DNA of 64,000 bases. It comes from Agrobacterium tumefaciens. GTDB taxonomy: Bacteria > Pseudomonadota > Alphaproteobacteria > Rhizobiales > Rhizobiaceae. The DNA lies in the NCBI GenBank assembly GCA_017744915.1, contig JAGIAH010000009.1, positions 597,852 through 661,851 of the forward strand, in the 5' to 3' direction. Positions 7,375-17,006 of the stretch are shown one piece after another (positions within the stretch are counted from its first letter, which is position 1; every line of letters begins with the position of its first letter). Under the pieces are notes generated by a model. The model made no database searches. It saw only the letters and a program-made list of their open reading frames with translations, and had not been told where the DNA came from. A program made the translations under genes and the position numbers.

Positions 7375-8505
7375 ATGGCAGAGGTCAGCAAGAACCAGGT
7401 CGAAAAGGCGTTGGAAGCCGTCATCTATCCTGGCAGCGGCAAAAGCATCGTGGCGCTCGGCATGGTCTCGGAAATCTTCATCGCCGACGCGAAAGCCTAT
7501 TTCTCGATCACCGTGCCGGCCGACAAGGCCTCCGAAATGGAGCCCCTGAGGCTTGCGGCCGAACGGGCGGCCAAAAGCGTGGAAGGTATTGCAGGCGCAG
7601 TCGTCGCGCTGACCGCCGATCGCAAGCCCGGCCAGCAGCAGCCTGCACCCGCACGTCCCGCCGCGGCAACCGGCCGGCCGGCCACGCAACCCGGCTCATC
7701 CAAAGTCGGTGTACCGGGCGTCCGCGCCATCATCGCCGTGGCCTCGGGCAAGGGCGGGGTCGGCAAATCGACGACGGCCGTCAATCTGGCGCTTGGCCTG
7801 CAGACGCTCGGCCTCAAGGTCGGCATGCTCGATGCTGATATTTACGGCCCTTCGCTGCCTCGGCTCCTGAAGATTTCCGGCCGTCCGCAGCAGCAGGAAG
7901 ACCGCATCATCCTTCCCATGGAGAATTACGGGCTGAAGGTCATGTCCATGGGATTTCTGGTGGATGAGGAAGCCGCGATGATCTGGCGCGGGCCGATGGT
8001 GCAGTCCGCGCTGATGCAGATGCTGCGCGAAGTGGCCTGGGGCGAGCTGGATGTACTGGTGCTCGACATGCCGCCCGGCACGGGTGACGCGCAGCTCACC
8101 ATCGCCCAGCAGGTGCCGCTTGCCGGTGCGGTCATCGTTTCCACGCCGCAGGACCTGGCGCTGCTTGATGCGCGCAAGGGCATCACCATGTTCCGCAAGG
8201 TGGAGGTGCCGCTGCTCGGCGTCATCGAGAATATGAGCTATTTCATCGCGCCGGATACCGGCGCGCGCTACGATATTTTCGGCCATGGCGGTGCCAAAGC
8301 CGAAGCGGAGAGGATTGGCGTGCCGTTCCTCGGCGAAGTGCCGCTCACCATCTCCATTCGCGAGATGTCGGATGCCGGAACGCCGGTCGTCATTGCCGAG
8401 CCGGATGGCCCTCAGGCCGCGATCTATCGCGATATTGCCGAAAAAGTCTGGGCCCGCATCGGCGCGGGCGAGAGAAAAGCCGCGCCGAAAATCGTTTTCG
8501 AATAA
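7375..8505 (+). CDS. apbC: Mrp/NBP35-family Fe-S carrier ATPase
   Basis: A 376-residue Mrp/ApbC protein: an N-terminal MIP18-like domain (1-80), a Pro/Ala/Gln linker (about 85-110), and a P-loop ATPase with deviant Walker A GKGGVGKST at 125-133 and DMPPGTGDAQLT. The family carries Fe-S clusters to target apoproteins. The usual CxxC pair, which follows ENMSYF in most members, is replaced by IAPDTG, so cluster binding, if any, must use other residues. It is a single gene with its own upstream gap. Confidence 0.9.
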   Translation: MAEVSKNQVEKALEAVIYPGSGKSIVALGMVSEIFIADAKAYFSITVPADKASEMEPLRLAAERAAKSVEGIAGAVVALTADRKPGQQQPAPARPAAATGRPATQPGSSKVGVPGVRAIIAVASGKGGVGKSTTAVNLALGLQTLGLKVGMLDADIYGPSLPRLLKISGRPQQQEDRIILPMENYGLKVMSMGFLVDEEAAMIWRGPMVQSALMQMLREVAWGELDVLVLDMPPGTGDAQLTIAQQVPLAGAVIVSTPQDLALLDARKGITMFRKVEVPLLGVIENMSYFIAPDTGARYDIFGHGGAKAEAERIGVPFLGEVPLTISIREMSDAGTPVVIAEPDGPQAAIYRDIAEKVWARIGAGERKAAPKIVFE

Positions 8506-8841
8506 TGCGCTGCCTGTCCGCATAAACCGGACAGGCGTCTGCCCGTTTCGAATAATCTTTTGAAAACAGAAGATTAATCGTAAAGTATCGGGCATTTCTC
8601 GCGGGGTTGAGCTCCAGAAATGCTTTGCCTGCAAGGCTGTCACGAAAAAATATTGCTTGATTGCGCCTCGCTTTGGGCGCATACGCCTGCGCCGTTTGGC
8701 TCTCGGTCCATCGGGCTGGCGGGACATGATGTCCTGCGCGTTCCGGAGTGCCCTGAAGTGTCGTCCAAAGGTTTGCCGACCGCAAACAGGATATGTTAAG
8801 CAGCATTGCGGCAAGCCTGCGATGTGGAGCGGAGAAACGGA
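8506..8841. other. Intergenic region before corA, with hairpin
   Basis: A 336-base gap. Right after mrp lies a perfect 8-bp stem, CCTGTCCG (8513-8520) and CGGACAGG (8528-8535), with a 7-nt loop and no T-run, which may end the mrp transcript. I saw no convincing RNA gene or open frame in the rest; it presumably holds the corA-kup promoter. Confidence 0.4.
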
Positions 8842-9819
8842 TTGATAAAAGCCTATCGCGCCAATTGCGAGGCGATCAGCCTGTCGACAGACGACGGCTC
8901 CGGACCGATTCCCGACGACATCGTCTGGATCGATCTCGTCAATCCGGACAGGGCGGAAGAGCAGCGTGTGGAAAAGCTGCTGGGCGTGGAACTGCCGACG
9001 CGCGAAGACCTGAAGGACATCGAGCCTTCCAGCCGCCTCTATATGGAAGACGGCAACGTCTTCATGACCGCCTCTCTGGTGTGGAAGGCGGATTCGGACG
9101 ATCCGGGCCTTACCGATGTCGCCTTCATTCTGGTCGGCAAGCGCCTGGTGACGATCCGTTATGCCGAGCCGAAATCCTTCCACCTCTTCATTGCCGCCAT
9201 CACCCGCACGCCGCACGAGATGCGCAGCGGCACGGCGCTGCTTTTGAAACTGCTCGAAACCATCGTCGACCGCACGGCGGAAATTCTCGAAAATTCGGTC
9301 GCCGGCATCGACAATCTCGCCGCCGACATTCTCGGCAGTCAGGCTCGTTCCAAACGCAAGGCGCCGCGCTATCTTGAAGACCGCCTGACCAATATCGCCG
9401 CCTATCACCGGCTGATCTCGAAGGTCCGCGTCAGCCTCGCATCGCTGGCGCGGCTACAGACCTTCCTCTCCACCAGCGATCAGGCTCGCGATGATAGGGG
9501 GGCCAAGGAACAGGGCAAGTCGATCGGGCGCGATATCCAGTCGCTGAACGAACATGCCTCCTTCGTTTCCGGCAATCTGACCTTCCTGCTGGACGCCTCG
9601 CTTGGTATCATCAACATCGAGCAGAACAGCATCATCAAGATTTTTTCCATCGCTTCGGTGGTGTTTCTGCCGCCGACGCTGGTGGCCTCCGTTTATGGAA
9701 TGAACTTTCAGCTCATGCCGGAGTTGAACTGGACATTTGGTTATCCGCTCGCGCTCGTCATCATGCTGATGTCCGCCATCATCCCGTTTCTCTTTTTTCG
9801 TTGGAAGGGCTGGCTCTGA
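8842..9819 (+). CDS. corA: CorA-family magnesium transporter
   Basis: A 325-residue CorA protein: a large acidic cytosolic N-domain, a long helix, and two C-terminal membrane spans with the signature YGMNF in the loop after the first span. It forms a pentameric Mg2+ (and Co2+) channel in the inner membrane. I chose TTG at 8842, with GGAG 7 nt upstream; the ATG frame at 8806 would add residues not seen in the family. The Kup gene follows after 15 nt, so the two cation transporters are probably co-transcribed. Confidence 0.88.
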   Translation: MIKAYRANCEAISLSTDDGSGPIPDDIVWIDLVNPDRAEEQRVEKLLGVELPTREDLKDIEPSSRLYMEDGNVFMTASLVWKADSDDPGLTDVAFILVGKRLVTIRYAEPKSFHLFIAAITRTPHEMRSGTALLLKLLETIVDRTAEILENSVAGIDNLAADILGSQARSKRKAPRYLEDRLTNIAAYHRLISKVRVSLASLARLQTFLSTSDQARDDRGAKEQGKSIGRDIQSLNEHASFVSGNLTFLLDASLGIINIEQNSIIKIFSIASVVFLPPTLVASVYGMNFQLMPELNWTFGYPLALVIMLMSAIIPFLFFRWKGWL

Positions 9820-9834
9820 GGAGCCAGGATCATC

Positions 9835-11754
9835 ATGTCCCAGATCGCTGACAAGGATGTTGCCGAGAAACCGGATGCGGATGACGAGCACAGGAACAAG
9901 GGGCTTTATGCCGCGATCCTTGGTTCCATCGGCGTTGTCTACGGCGATATCGGCACCAGCCCGCTCTACGCCTTCCGCGAGGCCCTGCGGCCGATCGCCT
10001 ATGACGGCGTGACGCAGGAAGAAGTCATCGGCCTCACGTCGCTGATGATCTGGTCTTTGACGATCATCGTCACCTTCAAATATATCACCCTGCTGCTGCG
10101 CGCCGACAATGACGGCGAAGGCGGCACGCTGTCGCTGCTGGCGCTGCTGATGAAGACGGCGGGCACCCATCGCGGCGTTCTCATCGTCCTCGGCCTCATC
10201 GGCGCGGCCCTGTTTCTGGGCGACGCCATGATCACGCCGGCACTGTCAGTGCTTTCGGCGTTGGAAGGCCTGAAGCTCGTCACGCCGGAAATGGACGCCT
10301 TCATCATTCCGATTTCCGTTGGCATTCTCATCGGCCTCTTCGCCATTCAGTCCCACGGTACGGGCACGGTGGCGAAGTTCTTCGGGCCGATCACCGCGGT
10401 CTGGTTCATCGTCATGGGCCTGGCGGGCCTTATCCACATCGCTGACGATTTCAGCATTCTTTTTGCTTTCAATCCCTGGCATGCCGTCGAGTTTCTGGCG
10501 AATGAAGGCTTCTACGGCATAGTCGTGCTCGGCGCAGTCTTCCTGACGATCACCGGGGCCGAAGCGCTTTATGCCGATCTCGGCCACTTCGGCCGCCGTC
10601 CCATCCAGTGGGCGTGGTTCTGTCTGGTTTTCCCGGCCTTGACGCTGAACTATCTCGGGCAGGGCGCGCTGGTGCTGAAAGACCCGGCTGCCATGTCCAA
10701 TCCCTTCTATCTGATGTTCCCGCAATGGGCGATACTGCCGGCTGTCATTCTCGCCACGGCCGCCACCATCATCGCCAGCCAGGCGGTCATCACCGGTGCG
10801 TTTTCGCTGGTGCGCCAGGCGATCCATCTCGGCTATCTGCCGCGCATGGAAATCCTCTTCACGTCTGAAACCAATACCGGGCAGATTTACCTGCCGGCCG
10901 TCAACACCATCCTGCTGTTCGGCGTCGTGGCGCTGGTGCTCACCTTCAAGAGCTCGGATGCGCTGGCCACCGCTTACGGTATTTCGGTTACCGGCGCGAT
11001 GGTCGTCACCAGCCTGATGTTCTTCGAATTCGTGCGCAAGCGCTGGCAATGGTCGGTCTGGCTGGCAATTGCCGTGCTGGCCCCGCTTCTGGCGCTGGAA
11101 CTGATCTTCCTCGGCGCGAACCTGCTGAAGATCCACGATGGCGGCTATGTGCCGGTGTTGCTGGCAATTGCCTTCACCGTCATCATGACCACCTGGCAGC
11201 GCGGCTCGAAAATCCTTTTCGCCAAGACCCGCCGCGGCGATGTGCCGTTGAAGGCCTTCGTCGCTTCGGTGGAAAAGGAAAGTGCCCATGCGCCGGTGCG
11301 TGTGCCGGGCACCGCGATCTTCCTCACCGGCGATCCGGAGGCAGCACCAGCGGCATTGCTGCACAATCTCAAGCATAACCATGTGCTGCACGACAAGAAC
11401 GTCATCCTGACGATCCGCACCGAGGACCAGCCGCGCGTTCACCCCGAAGATCGCTATACGCTGACGAAGCTGAGCGAACGTTTTGTCGTGGTCGAACTGC
11501 ATTTCGGCTTCATGGAAACCCAGAACGTCACCCAGGCGCTGGGTTATCTGAGACGCACCGGCTACAAGTTCGACATCATGTCGACCTCGTTTTATCTCGG
11601 TCGCCGCAAGCTGGTGCCAGATCCGAAATCGGGCATGCCCGGCTGGCAGAACCGCCTGTTCATCGCGCTTGCCGAAACCGCTGCCGACCCTTCCGACTAT
11701 TTCCGCCTTCCGGCCAACCGTGTGGTGGAGCTGGGTTCGCACGTCGTCGTCTGA
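9835..11754 (+). CDS. kup: Kup-type low-affinity potassium transporter
   Basis: A 639-residue KUP/HAK/KT protein that imports K+ with protons across the inner membrane. The N-terminal part carries [22 protein letters not shown], the family signature in the first span, followed by about 12 hydrophobic spans to residue ~430 and a C-terminal cytosolic domain of ~200 residues. The length matches the usual 630-640. It lies 15 nt after corA with AGGAG upstream of its ATG. Rhizobia often have more than one Kup, so it may be a paralogue. Confidence 0.93.
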   Translation: MSQIADKDVAEKPDADDEHRNKGLYAAILGSIGVVYGDIGTSPLYAFREALRPIAYDGVTQEEVIGLTSLMIWSLTIIVTFKYITLLLRADNDGEGGTLSLLALLMKTAGTHRGVLIVLGLIGAALFLGDAMITPALSVLSALEGLKLVTPEMDAFIIPISVGILIGLFAIQSHGTGTVAKFFGPITAVWFIVMGLAGLIHIADDFSILFAFNPWHAVEFLANEGFYGIVVLGAVFLTITGAEALYADLGHFGRRPIQWAWFCLVFPALTLNYLGQGALVLKDPAAMSNPFYLMFPQWAILPAVILATAATIIASQAVITGAFSLVRQAIHLGYLPRMEILFTSETNTGQIYLPAVNTILLFGVVALVLTFKSSDALATAYGISVTGAMVVTSLMFFEFVRKRWQWSVWLAIAVLAPLLALELIFLGANLLKIHDGGYVPVLLAIAFTVIMTTWQRGSKILFAKTRRGDVPLKAFVASVEKESAHAPVRVPGTAIFLTGDPEAAPAALLHNLKHNHVLHDKNVILTIRTEDQPRVHPEDRYTLTKLSERFVVVELHFGFMETQNVTQALGYLRRTGYKFDIMSTSFYLGRRKLVPDPKSGMPGWQNRLFIALAETAADPSDYFRLPANRVVELGSHVVV

Positions 11755-11795
11755 TAGAGGCAGCCTTCCGGCGGCGCGCGGGTTCCTGTTTCCTT

Positions 11796-11910
11796 CGTCA
11801 TACCGGCCTTGAGCCGGTATCCAGCCAGCCCAAGTCCTTGGGCTGAAGGGAGTCTTCTCGCCGCGCGAGAGGCGCGTCGGCTGGGTTCCGGCTCAAGGCC
11901 GCAATGACGG
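11796..11910. repeat. RIME-like palindromic repeat, copy 1
   Basis: A ~115 bp element with imperfect terminal inverted repeats (CGTCATACCGGCCTTGAG ... CTCAAGGCCGCAATGACG) and an inner palindrome GCCCAAGTCCTTGGGC. It is very similar to the copies at 47377 and 59303. It occupies most of the otherwise empty 364-base gap between kup and the hydrolase gene. Confidence 0.85.
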
Positions 11911-12118
11911 ATGTGGCGATGCCCTGTCGGACAGTTATGGCCGACACATGGAAACCCGATGTACCGCCCCGCGCATTAGAATATGTTCACACATTAATGT
12001 GAATCCGCATCCGCGCGCGGCGTTAACCAAGCATCAAGGTTAATAAGAGATTCTCGAACACCTGTAGCGAATATGGTTGTCGGTGTTCGGAGTGCTGGTT
12101 TTGCGTTCGAAAAGTGTA

Positions 12119-13282
12119 ATGCGTCGTCGGTCCGCCGTGCCCTTTCAGGCGTGGGCGTCAAAATGGACCTCGCCCGCCGTCCTCGGCCTTGCCGCCTGGC
12201 TCGTTTTTCCATCTCTTGCCGCGCGTGCGGATCTGGCCTCGCTTCTGGCGGGACTGGACAATGGCGGTGAGCAATGGCGCATGGTGCTGACCGCCTCTCC
12301 GGCGGGATCGGTGCATAATGCCTCGCTTACCTTCAACGATGCAGCGGGGGAGGCGGCGCTGCATGGCAGCGGCATGACCCTGCCCAATGGCAGCAAGGTC
12401 GCCTTCGTTACCAACAAGAAGGGCGAGGCAACGACGCCGGACAGCGAACGTGTGAACCGCGCCGCCAAGAAAGGCCGCATCGTCGCAACCGAAATCATGC
12501 AGCCGCCCAAGGCCTTCACCGCGGGTTCGGTGTTGCAGCGCACCTCGATGCTGGATATCGAGCCGTTGAAGCGCAAGGACCGCACGGCGTTCGTCAAGCC
12601 GAAACGCGGCAAGGACGTGGAACTTGCCTCCTTCTATTTCCGCCGCGAGGAAAAGAAGGTGGACAAGGGCGTCTCACCGATGCTGGCCGAGCTCGTCACC
12701 AACCGCACGCCGGATATTCTTGCCACGGCTTACGCGCCGGCCGAACCGGATTTCGCCCGCGAGTCGCCTTTTGACGCCATTCTCAAGAAACCCGAGGCCG
12801 GCCGTTTCGTGCCGCAGATCGCCGAAGACGATCACGCCTGGGCGGCGACCCCGTTGCCGGCGGCCGTATTTTCCGCAGCCGAACAGCAATGCCTCGCCTC
12901 CGGCATCTATTTCGAGGCGCGTGGAGAATCGGTGAAGGGCCAGGCGGCGGTGGCGCAGGTCATCCTCAACCGCGTGCGCAATCCCGCCTATCCGAAAACC
13001 ATCTGCGGCGTCGTCTATCAGAACAAGGACTGGCGTAACCGCTGCCAGTTTTCCTTCGCCTGCGACAACATCAAGGACCGGGTGAATTCCGAACGCCACT
13101 GGAAAATGGCGCGCGAAGTGGCCATGGCCACCACCGCCGGCAAGATCTGGCTGAAAGAAGTGGGTTCCGCCACCCATTATCACGCCGTTTATGTGCGTCC
13201 CGCCTGGGGCCGCACGATGAAGAAGGTCGGCAGGATCGGCCTGCACGTCTTTTACCGTACCTATGGTGGCGGCTGGAGCTGA
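12119..13282 (+). CDS. Secreted SleB-type cell-wall hydrolase
   Basis: A 387-residue exported protein. Residues 1-37 form a signal peptide (RRR, then AVLGLAAWLVFPSLAARA, cleavage after ARA). The middle is poorly conserved. The last ~110 residues form a Hydrolase_2 (SleB/CwlJ) domain with the motif FEARGESVKGQAAVAQVILNRV and CQFSFACD. It probably cleaves peptidoglycan in the periplasm during growth or division. ATG 12119 is preferred because the signal peptide begins there; a TTG at 12077 would extend it. Downstream lies the atp promoter region, with no evident link. Confidence 0.82.
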   Translation: MRRRSAVPFQAWASKWTSPAVLGLAAWLVFPSLAARADLASLLAGLDNGGEQWRMVLTASPAGSVHNASLTFNDAAGEAALHGSGMTLPNGSKVAFVTNKKGEATTPDSERVNRAAKKGRIVATEIMQPPKAFTAGSVLQRTSMLDIEPLKRKDRTAFVKPKRGKDVELASFYFRREEKKVDKGVSPMLAELVTNRTPDILATAYAPAEPDFARESPFDAILKKPEAGRFVPQIAEDDHAWAATPLPAAVFSAAEQQCLASGIYFEARGESVKGQAAVAQVILNRVRNPAYPKTICGVVYQNKDWRNRCQFSFACDNIKDRVNSERHWKMAREVAMATTAGKIWLKEVGSATHYHAVYVRPAWGRTMKKVGRIGLHVFYRTYGGGWS

Positions 13283-13419
13283 TACCACCGCCGATTTGCC
13301 GCATTTTGCGTGTCAAAAATGCCGATTCCCTGGGGAAACATCGCCGCCAAACCGCGATTTGATGTCAAGCTATTGTTTTTGCATGATTAATTTGTGCTGA
13401 AACAACCGGCCTCAGTGCC

Positions 13420-13448
13420 TTGACTAGAGAAGCCCCTAAAACTATGTT
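13420..13448 (+). promoter_or_regulatory. Putative sigma-70 promoter of the atp F0 operon
   Basis: TTGACT (13420-13425) and TATGTT (13443-13448) are spaced by exactly 17 nt, about 105 nt before atpI. The spacing and both hexamers are close to housekeeping consensus, and no other good match was noticed in this 270-base gap. Confidence 0.6.
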
Positions 13449-13552
13449 GCGCGCGACTTCAGAGCGGGCTGGAACAGGCTTAATCCGTCACCGTTTACAA
13501 CTCCAAAGGGTTCTGGCATGGCTGGAACGGAGAAAATGGGTGGGATTCTAAG

Positions 13553-13918
13553 ATGACTGGCAACCGTGACGATAGTCTGGACGAGCGTCGCAGGCGCCTT
13601 GCCGAAGAACTGGCAAAGGTGAAGGCGGAGGATGAGGCGGAAGTGAGGGCGGAGACCAACGCTGCGGAAAACCGGAAAGGTTTTGCGATGGCGGTGAAGC
13701 TCTCATCGGAGTTCATTTCGGCCATCGTGGTCGGCGCTATGCTGGGTTATCTTCTGGACTATTTTGTCGGCACGACGCCGTGGGGGATGATCGTTCTTCT
13801 TCTTCTCGGTTTCTGCGCAGGCGTATTGAATGTGTTGCGCTCGACGGGCGCGGTGGCGAAGCCGCCGCTGCTTGAGAAAGCGGACAAGCGAGACGAGGGT
13901 GGAAAAGGCGGCGTTTAA
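13553..13918 (+). CDS. atpI: ATP synthase protein I
   Basis: A 121-residue AtpI protein with a charged, coiled N-terminus (DERRRRLAEELAKVKAEDEAEVRAE) and two membrane spans (about 50-70 and 75-95) separated by the short loop DYFVGTTPWG. AtpI assists assembly of the c-ring and may affect Mg2+ supply. It is the first gene of the F0 operon, 63 nt before atpB, the usual place in alphaproteobacteria. Confidence 0.9.
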   Translation: MTGNRDDSLDERRRRLAEELAKVKAEDEAEVRAETNAAENRKGFAMAVKLSSEFISAIVVGAMLGYLLDYFVGTTPWGMIVLLLLGFCAGVLNVLRSTGAVAKPPLLEKADKRDEGGKGGV

Positions 13919-13981
13919 GCTGTTTTTTCTGGCAGTTGATGTGGTGCCGCGGCATGCGGCGACAAGTAAAGAGGGCAGCCG

Positions 13982-14731
13982 GTGTCAAACGATCCGACCC
14001 ATCAGTTCCTGGTGCAGCCGATCATTCCGATCGAAATTGGCGGCGTCGATTTTTCTTTCACCAATGCGTCGCTTTTCATGGTCGCGACCGTGGCTGCCGC
14101 TTCCGGTTTCCTGTATTTCGCAACGTCGAACCGCGGTCTGATCCCGACCCGCATGCAGTCCGTTGCAGAAATGTCCTATGAGTTCATCGCCTCCATGCTG
14201 CGCGAAGGCGCCGGCAAGAAGGGCATGGTCTTCTTCCCATTCGTCTTTTCGCTGTTCATGTTCGTGCTGACGGCGAACCTTCTTGGCATGTTCCCGTATT
14301 TCTTCACGGTCACCAGCCAGATCATCGTCACCTTCGCGCTTGCCTGCCTCGTCATCGGCACGGTCATCGTTTACGGTTTTTACAAGCACGGCCTGCACTT
14401 CTTCGGCATCTTCGCCCCCTCGGGCGTGCCCAAGGCGCTTTTGCCGCTTGTCGCGTCAATTGAAATGATCTCGTTCCTGTCGCGCCCGATCAGCCTTTCG
14501 GTTCGTCTTTTCGCGAACATGCTGGCCGGCCACATTACGCTCAAGGTTTTCGCAGGCTTCGTCGCCTCCATGGGTGCGCTCGGCGCGCTCGGCGTCGGCG
14601 GCGCTGTCCTGCCTCTCATCATGACGGTCGCGATGACCGCTCTCGAATTTCTCGTTGCCTTCCTGCAGGCTTATGTGTTCGCGGTACTGACTTGCATGTA
14701 CCTGAACGACGCCGTGCATGGTGGTCACTGA
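13982..14731 (+). CDS. atpB: ATP synthase F0 subunit a
   Basis: A 249-residue subunit a, the stator part of the proton channel. It has five to six membrane spans and the conserved channel-lining Arg in span 4 ([14 protein letters not shown]). The GTG at 13982 is the start giving the family N-terminus [20 protein letters not shown]. It is followed after 72 nt by atpE. Confidence 0.96.
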   Translation: MSNDPTHQFLVQPIIPIEIGGVDFSFTNASLFMVATVAAASGFLYFATSNRGLIPTRMQSVAEMSYEFIASMLREGAGKKGMVFFPFVFSLFMFVLTANLLGMFPYFFTVTSQIIVTFALACLVIGTVIVYGFYKHGLHFFGIFAPSGVPKALLPLVASIEMISFLSRPISLSVRLFANMLAGHITLKVFAGFVASMGALGALGVGGAVLPLIMTVAMTALEFLVAFLQAYVFAVLTCMYLNDAVHGGH

Positions 14732-14803
14732 GAAGTAAAGTCGCTGGCCCCGGCAACGGGCGTCAAAAACAGCCGCAACAACCAATATCTCAAGGAGTCT
14801 CAC

Positions 14804-15031
14804 ATGGAAGCGGAAGCAGCAAAGTACATCGGCGCAGGTCTCGCATGCCTCGGCATGGCTGGTACGTCCCTCGCACTCGGCCGTATCTTCGGTGATTACC
14901 TGTCCGGCGCACTGCGCAACCCCTCTGCTGCCGACAGCCAGTTCGGCCGTCTGGTATTCGGCTTCGCCGTTACGGAAGCTCTGGGCATCTTCTCGCTGCT
15001 CGTTGCTCTCCTTCTCCTGTTCGCTGTTTAA
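14804..15031 (+). CDS. atpE: ATP synthase F0 subunit c
   Basis: A 75-residue c subunit: two hydrophobic helices joined by the polar loop (GDYLSGALRNPSA), with the proton-carrying Glu in helix 2 (FAVTEALGIFSLLVALLL). Many copies form the rotating ring. AAGGAG lies before the ATG. A stable hairpin follows the gene, possibly protecting its message so that it is made in excess. Confidence 0.97.
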   Translation: MEAEAAKYIGAGLACLGMAGTSLALGRIFGDYLSGALRNPSAADSQFGRLVFGFAVTEALGIFSLLVALLLLFAV

Positions 15032-15047
15032 TCGCAGCATCAGGTAC

Positions 15048-15080
15048 GGATCACGGCCCGCAAATGGCGTGCCGTGATCC
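15048..15080 (+). terminator. Hairpin between atpE and the b' gene
   Basis: GGATCACGGC (15048-15057) and GCCGTGATCC (15071-15080) pair perfectly over a 13-nt loop. No T-run follows and the operon goes on, so partial termination or protection of the atpE message from 3' decay is likelier than full stop. Confidence 0.5.
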
Positions 15081-15110
15081 TTCGCATTTGCAGTCCCCCT
15101 GGAGGTGAGC

Positions 15111-15752
15111 ATGTTCGTGACCGAGGCTTATGCCCAGTCAGCACCGACCGTAGGTGAAACGCATACGGAAACTCCGGCTGTCGGTCAGCCGCAACCGGAA
15201 GCCACGCACACGGAAACCGGTGTAGCGCACGGCGCCGAACACGGTGCTTCCGGCGTTTTCCCGCCGTTCGACCAGTCTACTTATGCATCGCAGGTCCTGT
15301 GGCTGGCGATCACGTTCGGCCTTTTCTACCTGCTCATGCAGAAGGTCATCGTTCCGCGCGTCGGCGGCATTCTCGAAAACCGTCATGGACGCATCGCACA
15401 GGATCTCGACGAAGCGGCACGGCTGAAAAGCGAAGCCGACGCAGCCGTCGAAACCTATGAAAAAGAACTCGCGGCAGCCCGCGCCAAGGCAAGCTCCATC
15501 GGCGCCGCGGCTCGTGACGCCGCCAAGGCGAAGGCCGATGCCGACCGCGCCGCGATCGAAGCCGGTCTTGCCGAGAAGCTCGCCGCCGCTGAAAAGCGCA
15601 TTGCGGGCATCAAGGAACAGGCATTCGCCGATGTTGGCGCCATTGCCGAGGAAACCGCGACCGCGATCGTTGACCAGCTGGTCGGCACCAAGGTCAAGGA
15701 CACGGACGTCAAGGCAGCCATCGCCGCCGCTTCTGCCGTGAAGGGAGCCTGA
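15111..15752 (+). CDS. atpG: ATP synthase F0 subunit b'
   Basis: A 213-residue b'-type stator subunit: a variable N-terminus rich in Thr/Glu/Pro (to about 60), one membrane span ([21 protein letters not shown]), then a long Ala/Lys/Glu helical coiled coil. ATG 15111 is chosen for the GGAGG 5 nt upstream; a GTG at 15105 lies inside that site. Alphaproteobacteria use a b/b' pair instead of two identical b subunits; the partner follows one base after the stop. The names atpG, atpF2 and atpX are all in use. Confidence 0.92.
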   Translation: MFVTEAYAQSAPTVGETHTETPAVGQPQPEATHTETGVAHGAEHGASGVFPPFDQSTYASQVLWLAITFGLFYLLMQKVIVPRVGGILENRHGRIAQDLDEAARLKSEADAAVETYEKELAAARAKASSIGAAARDAAKAKADADRAAIEAGLAEKLAAAEKRIAGIKEQAFADVGAIAEETATAIVDQLVGTKVKDTDVKAAIAAASAVKGA

Positions 15753-15753
15753 T

Positions 15754-16239
15754 ATGGCATTTGATGCATCATTTTTCGCTCTCGTCGGTCTCGTCCTTTT
15801 CTTCGTCCTGATCGCCTATCTCAAGGTTCCGGGCATGCTTTCCAAGTCTCTGGACGAGCGTGCGCAGAACATTCAGGACGAGCTGGCCGAAGCCAAGCGT
15901 CTGCGTGAAGAGGCCCAGCACCTGCTGGCCGAATATCAGCGCAAGCGCAAGGAAGCTGAAGCGGAAGCCGCCGGCATCGTCGCCGCCGCCGAACGCGAAG
16001 CCGCCGCGCTCACCGAAGAAGCCAAGCAGAAGACGGAAGAATTTGTCGCCCGCCGCACGGCCCTTTCGGAACAGAAGATCAAGCAGGCCGAAGAAGACGC
16101 CATCGGCGCCGTCCGCGCTGCCGCCGTCGACATCGCCATCGCTGCTTCCGAGAAGCTCTTGGCTGAAAAGACCACGGCTGCCGCAAAGGCCAAGCTTTTC
16201 ACCGCCACGATCGGCGAAGTGAAGTCCAAGCTGAATTGA
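15754..16239 (+). CDS. atpF: ATP synthase F0 subunit b
   Basis: A 161-residue b subunit: a single N-terminal membrane span (FFALVGLVLFFVLIAYLKVPGML) and a long charged helix (residues 30-160) that forms the peripheral stalk with b'. It ends the F0 operon, with a strong terminator 36 nt downstream. The F1 genes are not in the window, as expected, since alphaproteobacteria keep them at another locus. Confidence 0.95.
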   Translation: MAFDASFFALVGLVLFFVLIAYLKVPGMLSKSLDERAQNIQDELAEAKRLREEAQHLLAEYQRKRKEAEAEAAGIVAAAEREAAALTEEAKQKTEEFVARRTALSEQKIKQAEEDAIGAVRAAAVDIAIAASEKLLAEKTTAAAKAKLFTATIGEVKSKLN

Positions 16240-16275
16240 CGCTTTACATCAGGCCTTCCGTGGTCTTGCAATCTG

Positions 16276-16306
16276 AAACCCCTCCAGTCCGCTGAGAGGG
16301 GTTTTT
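16276..16306 (+). terminator. Intrinsic terminator of the atp F0 operon
   Basis: AAACCCCTC (16276-16284) pairs with GAGGGGTTT (16296-16304) around an 11-nt loop and is followed by a T-run to 16306, a textbook Rho-independent signal just after atpF. Confidence 0.9.
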
Positions 16307-16484
16307 GCTTTCTGCCTGCCATGTTTGAACGAGTGCAGCCAGCTTTCGGTCGCCGATACGGTTGCAACATGTTGAGTTTCAGCGATAGCTTCCCCCGAAG
16401 ACTGATGTGTCGGACGCCTGAAGCGATTGGTTGAATTGCAAACGATCGGCTTGCATTGGTCATGGATTGAATGGGAGGAACCTT

Positions 16485-16946
16485 ATGAAGATCAACGACG
16501 CGATCAGAGCGGATATGGAAAACTCTGTACTCTGCTGGCTTGCGACCGTCGATGATGATGGCACGCCCAGTGTGACACCGAAGGAGATATTCACCAGTCA
16601 CGGCGAAGAACATATTGTCATCGCCGACATTGCTTCATCACACAGTGTCCGTAATGTGATCGCCCGCCCTAAGGTCTGCGTCAGTTTCGTCGATATATTT
16701 CGTCAGAAGGGGTTCAAACTTAAGGGCAATGCGAGAATACTGGCTCCCGACGACGCGGATTTTCAGGCGTTTGGTGCCGATCTCCTGCGTATGGCGGGTA
16801 AGGATTTTCCGATACGGAATATTATTGCGGTTGAGATCGAAAGCGTTTCCCGCATATGGGCACCGAGCTACAAGCTGTTTCCCGAACGCAGCGAGAACGA
16901 GAGAATGCAGAGCGCTTGTGAGACCTACGGTGTTCAGCGTGTCTAG
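16485..16946 (+). CDS. Pyridoxamine 5'-phosphate oxidase-like flavoprotein
   Basis: A 153-residue protein with the split-barrel FMN-binding fold of the PNPOx-like group: CWLATVDDDGTPSVTPKEIF is the typical first strands. It is much shorter than PdxH (present at 55.6 kb) and lacks its PLP-site motifs, so it is more likely a small FMN- or F420-type reductase. ATG 16485 has a strong GGGAGG upstream. It stands alone, its codon use somewhat less GC-rich than the atp genes. The substrate is unknown. Confidence 0.75.
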   Translation: MKINDAIRADMENSVLCWLATVDDDGTPSVTPKEIFTSHGEEHIVIADIASSHSVRNVIARPKVCVSFVDIFRQKGFKLKGNARILAPDDADFQAFGADLLRMAGKDFPIRNIIAVEIESVSRIWAPSYKLFPERSENERMQSACETYGVQRV

Positions 16947-17006
16947 GCGAGGATGACGGTCTAGATTGGCAGTGATTTATGGGTGGCCAAACGTCGGCCA
17001 TCCCAC

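Noticed and set aside
8643..8710. AT-rich then GC-rich segment before corA as a Mg2+ riboswitch or small RNA
   Set aside because: No recognisable conserved core or convincing stems; too weak to report as a feature.
7696..9408. A 570-codon minus-strand frame opposite mrp and corA
   Set aside because: Antisense shadow; both opposing genes have clear family signatures.
10246..11742. A 498-codon minus-strand frame opposite kup
   Set aside because: Composition dominated by Arg, Gly, Gln and His, typical of reverse-strand shadows; kup is certain.
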